From contig NZ_ANBB01000042.1 of assembly GCF_000341105.1 (NCBI RefSeq), forward strand, positions 1 through 64,000: a stretch of DNA of 64,000 bases. The letters run 5' to 3'. The notes under the pieces were generated by a model. It saw nothing but the letters and a program-made list of their open reading frames with translations, ran no database searches and had not been told where the DNA came from. The DNA comes from Nocardiopsis potens DSM 45234 (GTDB lineage Bacteria; Actinomycetota; Actinomycetes; Streptosporangiales; Streptosporangiaceae). Numbering within the stretch: position 1 is the stretch's first letter; each line of letters opens with the position of its first letter. The position numbers and the translations under genes were made by a program. Below are positions 18,847-27,088 of this stretch, one piece after another.

Positions 18847-18986
18847 GGCTCCTCCGCTCCTCGTCCTCTCCCGCCACCGACGCTAGGCGCGGCGGCTCCG
18901 GGCGTCCGCGGCCGGACGCCCCGGGGACGCGGCCCGGGACGCCCGGCGATCCGGGCCGCACGGCCCTTGACGCGCCGCCGACCGGG

Positions 18987-19667
18987 TCATTCGGAGGAGG
19001 AGGGGCGCCGGGACTCGGCCTTCAACCGGGCGGCATAGGCGGCCGCCTGCGTCCGGCGCTCCATGTCCAGCTTGGCCAGCAGGCTCGACACGTAGTTCTT
19101 CACGGTCTTCTCGGCGAGGAAGGCGCGCTCGCCGATCTGGCGGTTGGTGAGCCCCTCGCCGATCAGTTCGAAGATGCGGCGCTCCTGTTCGGAGAGGTCG
19201 GACAGCGGGTCCTGCCGGGTGGCCTGCTCGCGCATCCGGCGCAGCATCCGGGCGGTGCTGCGCGGATCGAGCAGGGACTCGCCGGCCGCCACCGTGCGCA
19301 CCGCCCCGACCAGGTCGGAGCCGTGGATCTGCTTGAGGACGTACCCCGCGGCGCCGGCCATCACCGCGTCGTAGAGGGCGTCGTCGTCGGCGTAGGAGGT
19401 CAGCATGAGGCAGGCCAGGTCGGGCAGGAGGGAGCGGACCTCGCGGCAGACCTCGACCCCGCTGCCGTCGGGCAGCCGGACGTCGAGCACGGCCACGTCG
19501 GGGCGGGCCGCCGGGATCCGGGCGACGGCCTCGGCGGCGCTCGCGGCCTCACCGACCACTTCGATGTCGTCCTCCTCGCCGAGGAGCGCGCTGATGCCGC
19601 GGCGCACCACGTCGTGGTCGTCGAGCAGGAACACTCGGATGGTGCCGTCGGTGTCCGCCACGTTCAT
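18987..19667 (-). CDS. DevR/DosR-like NarL-family response regulator
   Basis: A 226-aa regulator with a receiver domain (about 9-130) and a LuxR-type HTH (about 155-220). Acidic pocket Asp16/Asp17, phosphorylation site Asp62 ([13 protein letters not shown]), switch Thr90 and Lys112 are present. The HTH contains [23 protein letters not shown] and [17 protein letters not shown], nearly identical, as I recall it, to mycobacterial DosR including the Lys-Thr-Val-Lys-Asn recognition helix. It would be activated by the DevS-like kinase at 4662-6395 and bind the GGGAC-N4-GGNCC boxes. Start ATG 19667 is preceded by GGGAGGG. In M. tuberculosis devR and devS are adjacent; here they flank the island. Confidence 0.92.
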   Translation of the reverse strand: MNVADTDGTIRVFLLDDHDVVRRGISALLGEEDDIEVVGEAASAAEAVARIPAARPDVAVLDVRLPDGSGVEVCREVRSLLPDLACLMLTSYADDDALYDAVMAGAAGYVLKQIHGSDLVGAVRTVAAGESLLDPRSTARMLRRMREQATRQDPLSDLSEQERRIFELIGEGLTNRQIGERAFLAEKTVKNYVSSLLAKLDMERRTQAAAYAARLKAESRRPSSSE

Positions 19668-19794
19668 CCCTCCCCGAGCAGGGGCGGGGCCCTCCCGCTC
19701 TCGGGAACGTACCCGCCGGACGGGCGTCCGGCACCGCCCCGTCTCCGGCGCGCCGCCTCCGCGGTCGGCGCAGACCGCCGGTACGGAAACAGGG

Positions 19795-19832
19795 ATCGAT
19801 TGACCATCGATAGGAATACATCGATACTCGAT
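19795..19832. promoter_or_regulatory. Cluster of ATCGAT motifs overlapping the DUF2975 start
   Basis: The palindrome ATCGAT occurs at 19795-19800, 19806-19811 and 19820-19825, with CTCGATG directly before the ATG. CATCGATA is repeated at 19805-19812 and 19819-19826, 14 bp apart. The patch is A/T-rich against the surrounding GC-rich DNA, and no Shine-Dalgarno precedes ATG 19835, so the message may be leaderless and the motifs an operator. The regulator is unknown. Confidence 0.45.
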
Positions 19833-19834
19833 GC

Positions 19835-20332
19835 ATGAACGGCTTCTTCGTCACCGCCCTCCGGGCCGGCATCGTCGCGGCGATCCTGGTCGGCCTCTTC
19901 GGCCAGATCGTGGTCATCCCGACGGCGGCGGCCGAGGAGGTGGAGTACTTCCCCCCGTACGCTCCGTTCGAGGCGCCCTACGTGGCGGTGGCGATCCTCG
20001 GCGTCGCCTGCGTCCAGGTCGCGCTCGTCGCGGTGTGGATGCTGCTCGCCATGGCCGGCCGGGACGCGGTCTTCACCCCGCGCGCCTTCCGCTGGGTCGA
20101 CACCGTCATCGGGGCGACGGTCGCGGCGACCCTGCTGGCGCTCGGCGTCACCGTGCACCTGGCCGTGGCCGAGATCCCCTCGCCGTACGACGGGATGGAG
20201 GTCATCGCCGCCCTGGGCGCCGCGGCCGCCTGCACCGGCACGGGAGCGGCGTTCGCGATGCTCGTCGCCGTCCTGCGGAGCCTGCTGCGCAAGGCCACGG
20301 ACCTGCAGACCGAGATGGCCGAGGTGGTCTGA
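19835..20332 (+). CDS. DUF2975-family membrane protein
   Basis: A 165-aa protein with four hydrophobic segments (about 8-30, 50-74, 88-112, 122-146), the architecture of DUF2975. ATG 19835 follows the ATCGAT cluster without a ribosome binding site. In many bacteria a DUF2975 gene is paired with a small XRE regulator just downstream; none is present here, since the next gene is a large P-loop protein 160 bp away. Function unknown; probably cytoplasmic-membrane located. Confidence 0.78.
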   Translation: MNGFFVTALRAGIVAAILVGLFGQIVVIPTAAAEEVEYFPPYAPFEAPYVAVAILGVACVQVALVAVWMLLAMAGRDAVFTPRAFRWVDTVIGATVAATLLALGVTVHLAVAEIPSPYDGMEVIAALGAAAACTGTGAAFAMLVAVLRSLLRKATDLQTEMAEVV

Positions 20333-20446
20333 GGGGGCCGATGCCGGCCCGCGGTCCGCTCCGCCCTTCCCCAGGAGGCGGAGGCGGGGCGCCGAGCCCC
20401 CGCCGGCGGCCCGGGAGCCCAGAAGCGGCAGGGGAAGGCGGTTCAA

Positions 20447-20452
20447 TACAAT
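20447..20452 (+). promoter_or_regulatory. Possible -10 element of the P-loop/TPR gene pair
   Basis: TACAAT at 20447-20452 lies 41 bases before GTG 20493 in an otherwise GC-rich gap (20333-20492). No good -35 is visible. Confidence 0.35.
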
Positions 20453-20492
20453 CGCGCGCGACGGCCGTCGAACCGACCCCGGACGGAGGCGC

Positions 20493-23400
20493 GTGAGACT
20501 CAGGTGGGTCCTCCCGGTGCTCTTGGCGGCAGGGGTGCTGGCCGGTGGCGCCGTCCTGGTCGAGAAGGTCTCGCTCCCGCTGTGGGCGGCCGCGGTCGCC
20601 GCGGGGGCGGCGATGGTGGCCAACACCGCCCTGGCCAAGCCGATCGAGCGGGCGCAGGAGTTCTTCGACCTCGGGCGGCGCGCGGCCGCCCACCGCAGGC
20701 ACCTGGTCCACGGGGCGCCGGTCCGGGTGCGCGACGCCGACCCGGTCGGCGACGGCGGCCTCGGCGTCACCGCCTCCCGCTCCAGGGACGGCGGCGAGGG
20801 CGGCGGAACCGACCGCCTGCCCGACTACGTCCCCCGCGAGCGGCTGGAGAACGAGGTCCGGGACAGGCTGCGCGGCAGCGGCATCGTCCTCCTCACCGGC
20901 CCCTCCGCGTCGGGCAAGAGCCGCCTGGCCTACGAGGTGGTGCGCGGCATGTACCCGAAGCGGCGCCTGTTCCGCCCGCGCAGGCCGGGCGGGGACGGCT
21001 CCGCCGGCGTTCGCGGCCTGGTGGCGGAGGACGCGGTCCCCAGGAAGGCCGTCGTCTGGCTGGACGGCCTGGAGGACTACATCGCCCAGGGGCTGGAGGG
21101 CGACGACGTCTACGCGCTCGCTCCGGAAGGGTCGGGCAACGTCATCGTCGCCACGATGCGCGACCGGCACGGCCGCCCCGGCGAGGAGGGCCCGGCCGGC
21201 CGCCCGTTCTTCGACAAGAGCCCGGACATCGTGGTCCGGGTGCCCGTCGAGCGCGCCGACTCGGAGGGCTTCGCCGCCCCCGACACCGACGACCGGCGGG
21301 TTCTGGACGCGTTCGCCCAAGACCGCTACGGGGTGACCGAGTACCTCTCCCGGGGGCCGGTGGCCTACCAGTTCTGGGAGGGGCTCACCGGAAGCGCCGA
21401 TTCGCACCGGGCCGGGGCCGTGGTGACCGCGGCCGTGGAGGCGCGGCGGGCCGGCAGGCACGCGCCTCTTCCTGCGGGGCTCCTGCGCGAGCTGCACGAA
21501 CCGTTCGTCGACGGCGCCGAGGGGCGCGGGGCGGGGCGGCAGACCTTCGAGGAGGCTCTGGAGGAGGCCACCACCCGGATCGGCGGCGCCGAGGGGTGCC
21601 TGCGCTCCTCCGACACCGAGCCCGGGGCGTTCTACGCCTTCGACTACCTGGTGGACCGCTGGGAGCGGGAGGCGGACCGCCCGATCCCGGAAGAGGCGCT
21701 GGAAGCGCTCGTCGAGCACACCCGGGGCGGCGAGCTGGACAACCTCGCCGAGACCGCCGCCGACCAGGAGCTGTGGCCCCTGGTCGAACGGGCCGCCCGC
21801 AAGCACCTGGCCGAACTCCCCGAGGACGACCCGGCGGGGGCCGGGGCCCTGCGTCTGCTGGGATGGGCGCTCCTGTACTCACGCGACAGGCTCGAGAGGG
21901 CCGAGGAGCCGCTCCGCCGCTCCGCCGGATTCGGCGACCTGCGGGCGGCGATCCTGCTGGGCAGCGAGCTGAACCTCGTCGAGCGGTACGAGGAGGCCGC
22001 CGAGGTGCTGGCTCCGGCGGCCGAGGCCGGCAGGGTGAGGGGGCTCTTCGAGCACGCGCGGGCCTGCCGGGAACTGGGCAGGTTCGCCGAGGCCCGGGGG
22101 GAGCTGGACCTCCTCTACCGGGCCGCCCGGGACGGCGAGTGGGACGACCCGGAATGGATCTCCCTGCGGGCGGTCGCCGACAACGAGCGCGCCGCCGGGG
22201 AGTGGGAGGCCGCGAAGGGGGCCTACCGGGAGCTGGCCGAACGCACCCGGGACGACCCCGAAGCACGCGGTGCCTTCCGCGCCGCACTGGAGGGCCTGGC
22301 CCGTACGAGCGCGGGGGAGGGCGATACCGGCGCGGCGCTGGAATGGGCGGAGGCCGGCGTCCGTGAGGACATGCCGTGGTCCTACCGTTTCCTGGTCGAG
22401 CACTTCGCGCGCACCGGTGAGACGCTGATGCGCCGTGCCTGGGAACAGCGGGCGGCGGACGCCGGGCTGCTCTGGGCCCTCCTGCGGACCGGCGCACTCC
22501 AGGAGGACGAGGTGGCCGAAGAGGCCGACTCCTGGGAGGCGCGGGTGGCCGAGCAAGGGGATGAGTACTCAGAGCTCGTGCTGAGGAACATCCGGACGGA
22601 GCGGCTCCTGAAAGAGATGGAGCAGCACCTGAAAGAGCTGGAACGGCTTGCGGGCCCTGGGGCGGAGCAGGTCAAGCGCATCCTGGAGAACGCCGACCGC
22701 CGCCAGGCCGGGCTGCCGCCTCTGGAGGAGGACGGGGAACCGCAGGAGCACGGGGCCCCGGACCCCGCCGAAGCGGTGGAGCAGAGGTGCGAGGAGCTGC
22801 AGTCCGAGAAGCGCTACGGCGAGGCCGCCGACCTGCTGCGTGCCGCGGTCGAGGCCGGCGACCGCGGGCACCTGGCCGAGCTGGGCCGCTGCCTCCTCCT
22901 CGCGGACCGCCCGGAGGAGGCCGTGGAGCCCCTGCGGTGCGCGGTCGAGGAAACGGGGGAGGACACACGGCTGCTGGCCTCGGCTCTGGAGGAGTCCGGG
23001 ACCGAGGGCGAACTGGAGCGCCTGCTGCGGACGGAGTCGGAGCGGGAGAAGCAGTGGGCGGTCGTCCGGCTGGCCGACCTGCTGGAGCGCCAGGGGAGGC
23101 ACGAGGAGCTGATCGACCACTGCGAACTGCACATCTGCCTGGGTTCGCACGCTGCGGCTCTGAAACTCGCCGAGTACTTCATGAGCTCTCGCGAGCACGG
23201 TACCGCGTGGCGGCTGCTGGACTTCGCCGGGCAGGGCGGGAACTTCATGGCGTCCTCGCTGACCGGGCTCTTCCTCAGCATCCGGGGGGAGTGGGAACGG
23301 GCGGTGGAGCTGCACCGCCTCGGCGGCGAGATCGGTGTCCCGTTCTCCCTCCGCAAACTGCCCGAGGCGCTGGCCCGGACGGGTCGCTGCAGTGAGGCGG

Positions 23401-23660
23401 AGGAGGCCTTCGCCGACGCCGAGCGGAAGCTGGAGGAGCTGGGGAGCGCCATGTCTCCCTGGGCCCGTCTGGATTATGCGGAGGCCCTGCTGGACCAGGG
23501 CTGGTACGAGTCCGCCCGGGCTCGGGCGGCGGAGATGGCCCGGGGAGGGCTGGACGCGGAGGACCGGAAGAGACTGGCGGAGCTGGAGCGGCGCTGCGCC
23601 GAGGAGCCGGCACGGGCGCCGGTGGCGCGGGCGCGGCGCCGGAGGAGGGGGCTGCGGTGA
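20493..23660 (+). CDS. Membrane-anchored P-loop NTPase with TPR-like repeats
   Basis: This 1055-aa protein begins with two hydrophobic segments (about 5-22 and 28-46), then a P-loop domain: Walker A GPSASGKS (136-143), Walker B-like VVWLDGLED (Asp191) and a possible sensor NVIVATMRDR (216-225). The rest, from about 440 to 1040, is a helical array of TPR/Sel1-like repeats (for example EEPLRRSAGFGDLRAAILLGS and YGEAADLLRAAVEAGDRGHL). This arrangement recalls STAND signal-transduction NTPases but the NTPase module is short. GTG 20493 follows GGAGG. Its stop overlaps the start of the next gene (GTGA), so the two are translationally coupled. No confident family assignment. Confidence 0.8.
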   Translation: MRLRWVLPVLLAAGVLAGGAVLVEKVSLPLWAAAVAAGAAMVANTALAKPIERAQEFFDLGRRAAAHRRHLVHGAPVRVRDADPVGDGGLGVTASRSRDGGEGGGTDRLPDYVPRERLENEVRDRLRGSGIVLLTGPSASGKSRLAYEVVRGMYPKRRLFRPRRPGGDGSAGVRGLVAEDAVPRKAVVWLDGLEDYIAQGLEGDDVYALAPEGSGNVIVATMRDRHGRPGEEGPAGRPFFDKSPDIVVRVPVERADSEGFAAPDTDDRRVLDAFAQDRYGVTEYLSRGPVAYQFWEGLTGSADSHRAGAVVTAAVEARRAGRHAPLPAGLLRELHEPFVDGAEGRGAGRQTFEEALEEATTRIGGAEGCLRSSDTEPGAFYAFDYLVDRWEREADRPIPEEALEALVEHTRGGELDNLAETAADQELWPLVERAARKHLAELPEDDPAGAGALRLLGWALLYSRDRLERAEEPLRRSAGFGDLRAAILLGSELNLVERYEEAAEVLAPAAEAGRVRGLFEHARACRELGRFAEARGELDLLYRAARDGEWDDPEWISLRAVADNERAAGEWEAAKGAYRELAERTRDDPEARGAFRAALEGLARTSAGEGDTGAALEWAEAGVREDMPWSYRFLVEHFARTGETLMRRAWEQRAADAGLLWALLRTGALQEDEVAEEADSWEARVAEQGDEYSELVLRNIRTERLLKEMEQHLKELERLAGPGAEQVKRILENADRRQAGLPPLEEDGEPQEHGAPDPAEAVEQRCEELQSEKRYGEAADLLRAAVEAGDRGHLAELGRCLLLADRPEEAVEPLRCAVEETGEDTRLLASALEESGTEGELERLLRTESEREKQWAVVRLADLLERQGRHEELIDHCELHICLGSHAAALKLAEYFMSSREHGTAWRLLDFAGQGGNFMASSLTGLFLSIRGEWERAVELHRLGGEIGVPFSLRKLPEALARTGRCSEAEEAFADAERKLEELGSAMSPWARLDYAEALLDQGWYESARARAAEMARGGLDAEDRKRLAELERRCAEEPARAPVARARRRRRGLR

Positions 23661-25369
23661 GTACGGATGACAGGGGCGCGTCCCGCGCCGAGCTCGCGAT
23701 GCTCATCGCCTTTCAGGACCGGGTTCTGGGCGACCTGCTCTCCGAAGCCGGGCTTTTCGCCCGCTATGTCCGGTACGGCGAGGAGAGCCCGGACGGCTCG
23801 CCCCCGCCCCGGTTGCTGGTGCACGAGTGGGCGGCGCGGCACCTGTTCGGCGGCGCGGACGGCGCTGAGGAGGGGAGCGGTGCCGACCTGGACCGGCTGG
23901 GCGATTCCTGCCTGGACGCCTTCTCGGCCGGCTGCGCGCCGCCGGCCGCGGCGGAGGCGCCGCGCGCGGCCCGGCCGGCGGCGCGCTACCTCGCCGCGCT
24001 GGCGGCCCTGCGCCGCCCCGGCGGGCTGCAGGCGCTGCTGGAGGCGGTCGGAGAGCGGAAGGACCGGAGCGGAGCGGAACCGCTCGCGGACGTCCTCGCT
24101 CTGGCCGTGGAGATGCTGGAGGAAAGGGGCGAACGGGAACGGGCGGAGGGCGTCTTGGCGGAGCTGGCGGCGGCCGACGCCATGCCCGCGCTGGGCGCCT
24201 GCCTGCGCTTCACCACCGTGGGCGCGGAGTTCGAGGAGCCCTACATCGCCGCGGAGGCGGCCGCCCTCGGCGCCGCGATCGCCTCGCTGCCCTTCTCCCC
24301 CGAGCTCTTCCGGCGCCTGGACACGCTGGCGCTGGTGGCCCAGGGGGTGGGGGAGAAGGCCGTCACGGGCCTCGAACCGCTGGCCGAGGCGCTGCGGAGG
24401 CATCCGAAGTACTTCAGGGCGGCCGTGCGGGGAGATGAGGGCCGGGGCTTCCTGATCGGGACGGCCGTGGGCGGCCTTCCGGACCCGGTCCTGCAGCGGC
24501 TGGCGGTCGATGCCCTTCGGGAGCGCTGGTTCTTCGAGATGTGGGTGGCGCTCGCGGAGGAAGACGACGAGGACCCGGACGAGCAGCGCGAAGCCCTCCT
24601 TCCGGCGCTGGCCGTGGCCGCACTGCGCTCCCCGGAAGTGGCGGGATGGCTCGCCGCCGAACCCGCCTCCATGGCTCCGCGCCCGGGCCTCCGCCGGCGC
24701 CTCCGCCTGCACCGGCTGCTGCGCTGGGCGGGCATCCCCCGCAGATCGCTCTACGCCCGGGCCCTGGAGGAGACCGCCCGGAGCGCCGGCGACCGCAGGG
24801 AGATTCCGGAGGTGCGCGCGCTCTCCGCGCTCGCGGGCGGAGCCCCCGCGGTCTACCTGCGCGCGCTCTGCGTGCTCGGCGGCTGCCTGGCCGTCCTGTT
24901 CGGCACCGGGCTGGCGCTGGAGGAGCTCGGCGGTCTCGGCAGGCTGATCGACGCCCTGGCGCAGGGGCGGACCGGTCGGACGGAGCTCCTCATGCTGGGA
25001 GCGTTGCTCCTGATCCTGCCGCTCACCTGGATCGGAGGGCGGGTGGCGGGGCTGCTCACCCTGCTACCGCTCCAGGTGCGCTGGGCGGTGCGACCCGTGC
25101 TCAACCCCGGGGCCCTGTCCGGTGGCGACGCCGACCTGCACCTGGTCCAGACGGCCGAGGGAATCGGCGCTTTCAAACCGGGGAGGGGCCGGTTCACCCT
25201 GCGCGGAGCGCACCGGCTCCGGGAGCTGCTGCTGGAGGCGGCCGTCTACCGGGACGGGGACCCGGAGAACGCCTATGCCATGGTGGCTCTGGCGAAGGCT
25301 TTCGGCTGGCGCCCGGTCTCCGGCGCTGACGACGCGGTGTCCGCCCTGGTCGCACGCAGATCCGGGTAG
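23657..25369 (+). CDS. Hypothetical protein with C-terminal membrane segments, partner of the P-loop/TPR protein
   Basis: A 570-aa protein. The first ~390 residues are alanine-rich helices that could form HEAT/ARM-like repeats (FRRLDTLALVAQGVGEKAVTG, PDPVLQRLAVDALRERWFFEMW). Two hydrophobic segments follow (about 412-432 LRALCVLGGCLAVLFGTGLAL and 449-475 LLMLGALLLILPLTW), then a soluble C-terminal domain of about 95 residues. GTG 23657 overlaps the previous stop (GTGA). I recognise no domain. Coupling to the P-loop protein implies a fixed stoichiometry and a shared membrane complex. Confidence 0.75.
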   Translation: MSTDDRGASRAELAMLIAFQDRVLGDLLSEAGLFARYVRYGEESPDGSPPPRLLVHEWAARHLFGGADGAEEGSGADLDRLGDSCLDAFSAGCAPPAAAEAPRAARPAARYLAALAALRRPGGLQALLEAVGERKDRSGAEPLADVLALAVEMLEERGERERAEGVLAELAAADAMPALGACLRFTTVGAEFEEPYIAAEAAALGAAIASLPFSPELFRRLDTLALVAQGVGEKAVTGLEPLAEALRRHPKYFRAAVRGDEGRGFLIGTAVGGLPDPVLQRLAVDALRERWFFEMWVALAEEDDEDPDEQREALLPALAVAALRSPEVAGWLAAEPASMAPRPGLRRRLRLHRLLRWAGIPRRSLYARALEETARSAGDRREIPEVRALSALAGGAPAVYLRALCVLGGCLAVLFGTGLALEELGGLGRLIDALAQGRTGRTELLMLGALLLILPLTWIGGRVAGLLTLLPLQVRWAVRPVLNPGALSGGDADLHLVQTAEGIGAFKPGRGRFTLRGAHRLRELLLEAAVYRDGDPENAYAMVALAKAFGWRPVSGADDAVSALVARRSG

Positions 25370-25447
25370 CCGGGGCGGACCTCCTGGGACGCCGGTCCCC
25401 GCTGGGGAGGGGCGGGCGCGCCGCGCGGGCCCCGGCGTCGCCCGGTG

Positions 25448-25861
25448 CTACCCCGCGCCTCCGGGTGCCAGGCGGGCGATGTAGTGCCGGATGTAGGGCG
25501 GGATCGGCTCGGGCAGTTCGCCGTCGGGGTGGACGAAGCGGAGTTCCTGTCCTTCGCCGAGGACCAGGTCGGTCTCGTCGCCGTCGAAGGAGGCGAGGAA
25601 GACCGGGGGAGGGGCCTTCTCCGATTCGTGCGGGTCGACCTCGGCGCGCTTCACCGAGGGCAGGCGGATGCCGGTCTCCTCGAAGACCTCGCGGAGCGCG
25701 TTCTGCTCCCAGGTCTCGCCGGGCTCGCGGCGGCCGCCGGGCAGTACCCAGTGGCCGGGCCAGCAGATGCCGGGGATGTCGTCGCGCAGCTGGAGCAGCA
25801 CCCGGCCGCGGCGGTCGGTGATCAGTACCAGGCATCCGGTCGGTCTCCGGTCACGGTCCAC
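25448..25861 (-). CDS. NUDIX hydrolase
   Basis: A 137-aa enzyme with a complete Nudix box, GGRREPGETWEQNALREVFEE followed by TGI (fits Gx5Ex7REUxEExGU), preceded by the strand LLQLRDDIPGICWPGHWVLP. The box binds metal and cleaves nucleoside diphosphates linked to another group; the exact substrate is not predictable. GTG 25861 is chosen because GGGAG lies six bases upstream; GTGs at 25891 and 25900 are possible. It is convergent with the gene pair to its left. Confidence 0.88.
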   Translation of the reverse strand: MDRDRRPTGCLVLITDRRGRVLLQLRDDIPGICWPGHWVLPGGRREPGETWEQNALREVFEETGIRLPSVKRAEVDPHESEKAPPPVFLASFDGDETDLVLGEGQELRFVHPDGELPEPIPPYIRHYIARLAPGGAG

Positions 25862-26372
25862 GCCGCGCTCCCGTTCTCCCGCATCGTCCACATTGCCCAC
25901 GCCGCCCGCGCCGCCGGTGCGCAGGCCGCCGGCGGGCCGCCCTGCGGCGGCGGTTCCGACCTTTTCACGGGGGCGCGCCCGGACGCGCGACCCCGCCCGG
26001 CCGTGTCGGCCCGCCGCAGGGCCGGCCTGCCGCCGGATGCTGCGCGTCCGCCCCGGGGCCCGGCGACGGCCGATGGGCGACGGTCCCCGGGCGGCGGGCA
26101 GCGGGACCGGACGGGCTCCGGTAGGGCCGGACGGGGCCGGATGGGACCCGGCAGGGCCGGCCGGCCCGGGTCGGCCGGTAAGCGGTCCGACCGATAGCGG
26201 GGAACGGGGCGTCCGGGACCCGGGGCGGTGTGCGGAGAACGTCCCGCCCGGTGCCGGTATGGCCGCCCCCGGGCGGCGGTGTACAGGGGCGACGCGTTTC
26301 CGCGGGGGCCGTTCGGCGCAGATCGACCACGCACAGCGATCACGTACAGCGATCACCGTTCGAAGGGCAACC
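25862..26372. other. Intergenic stretch, no gene; short direct repeats at its end
   Basis: This 511-bp GC-rich divergent region has no supported gene; frames through it are Pro/Arg/Gly-rich. ACAGCGATCAC is directly repeated at 26333-26343 and 26346-26356 (13-bp period), just upstream of the nuclease gene, and may be a regulator site. Confidence 0.5.
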
Positions 26373-27017
26373 ATGCTGCGCTCATCCCTCGCCGCCGGCG
26401 CCGTCTGCGTCGCCGCCGTCGCACTGGCCCCGGCCCCGGCGCACGCCGCGCCGGTCCCGCTCGCCGAGGCCGTCGCCGGGCTCCCCGTCGCCGACGAGTC
26501 CCGGGACGGCTACGACCGCTCCCTCTTCCCGCACTGGACCGACGCCGACCGGGACCGGTGCAACACCCGCGCCGAAGTCCTCATCGAGGAGGCCGTCACC
26601 GCCCCCGAGATCGGCGAGCGGTGCCGGCTCAGCGGAGGCGAGTGGTACTCCTACTACGACGGCCGCACCCACACCGAGGCCCGCGGCCTGGACATCGACC
26701 ACATGGTGCCGCTGGCCGAGGCCTGGGACTCCGGGGCCTCCGCCTGGAGCACGGCCCGCCGCCGCGACTACGCCAACGACCTGGGCGAACCGGTCGCGCT
26801 GGTGGCGGTCACCGCCCGGGAGAACCGGCAGAAGGCCGACCAGGACCCCGCGACCTGGCTGCCGTCGCTGACCAGCGCGCACTGCCGCTACATCACCGAG
26901 TGGACCGCGGTCAAGGTCCGCTGGGGCCTCACCGCCGACCGCGCCGAGCACGAGACGCTCACCCGGATGGCCGAGGACTGCCCGGACGCGGTGGTTGACA
27001 CCGAGCCCGCGGCCTGA
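26373..27017 (+). CDS. Secreted HNH-type (DUF1524/GmrSD-like) endonuclease
   Basis: A 214-aa protein with a signal peptide (residues 1-26, cleavage after AHAA) and a DUF1524-like HNH core: EWYSYYDG, then GLDIDHMVPLAEAWDSGA, in which the DIDH pair is the metal/catalytic motif, and RRRDYANDL...AVTARENRQKAD further on. Six cysteines are few but two pairs could form disulphides. ATG 26373 follows AAGGG. Secreted nucleases of this group degrade extracellular DNA in actinomycetes. A strong hairpin follows its stop. Confidence 0.9.
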   Translation: MLRSSLAAGAVCVAAVALAPAPAHAAPVPLAEAVAGLPVADESRDGYDRSLFPHWTDADRDRCNTRAEVLIEEAVTAPEIGERCRLSGGEWYSYYDGRTHTEARGLDIDHMVPLAEAWDSGASAWSTARRRDYANDLGEPVALVAVTARENRQKADQDPATWLPSLTSAHCRYITEWTAVKVRWGLTADRAEHETLTRMAEDCPDAVVDTEPAA

Positions 27018-27031
27018 CCGGAGGCGGCGCG

Positions 27032-27075
27032 CCCCGTACCGCGGGTCCGCGGTACGGGGACTCCGCGGTACGGGG
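27032..27075. terminator. Bidirectional terminator-like hairpin with duplicated arm
   Basis: CCCCGTACCGCGG (27032-27044) pairs perfectly with CCGCGGTACGGGG (27047-27059). The right arm is repeated exactly at 27063-27075, so two alternative hairpins can form. It sits between the convergent nuclease and AAA genes; no T-tract follows. Confidence 0.7.
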
Positions 27076-27088
27076 ACGGAGGCGCCGC

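Noticed and set aside
18901-18986. Further DosR-like box (GGGACGCGGCCCG near 18924)
   Set aside because: It lacks the GG of the second half at the right spacing and lies in very GC-rich DNA, so I do not count it.
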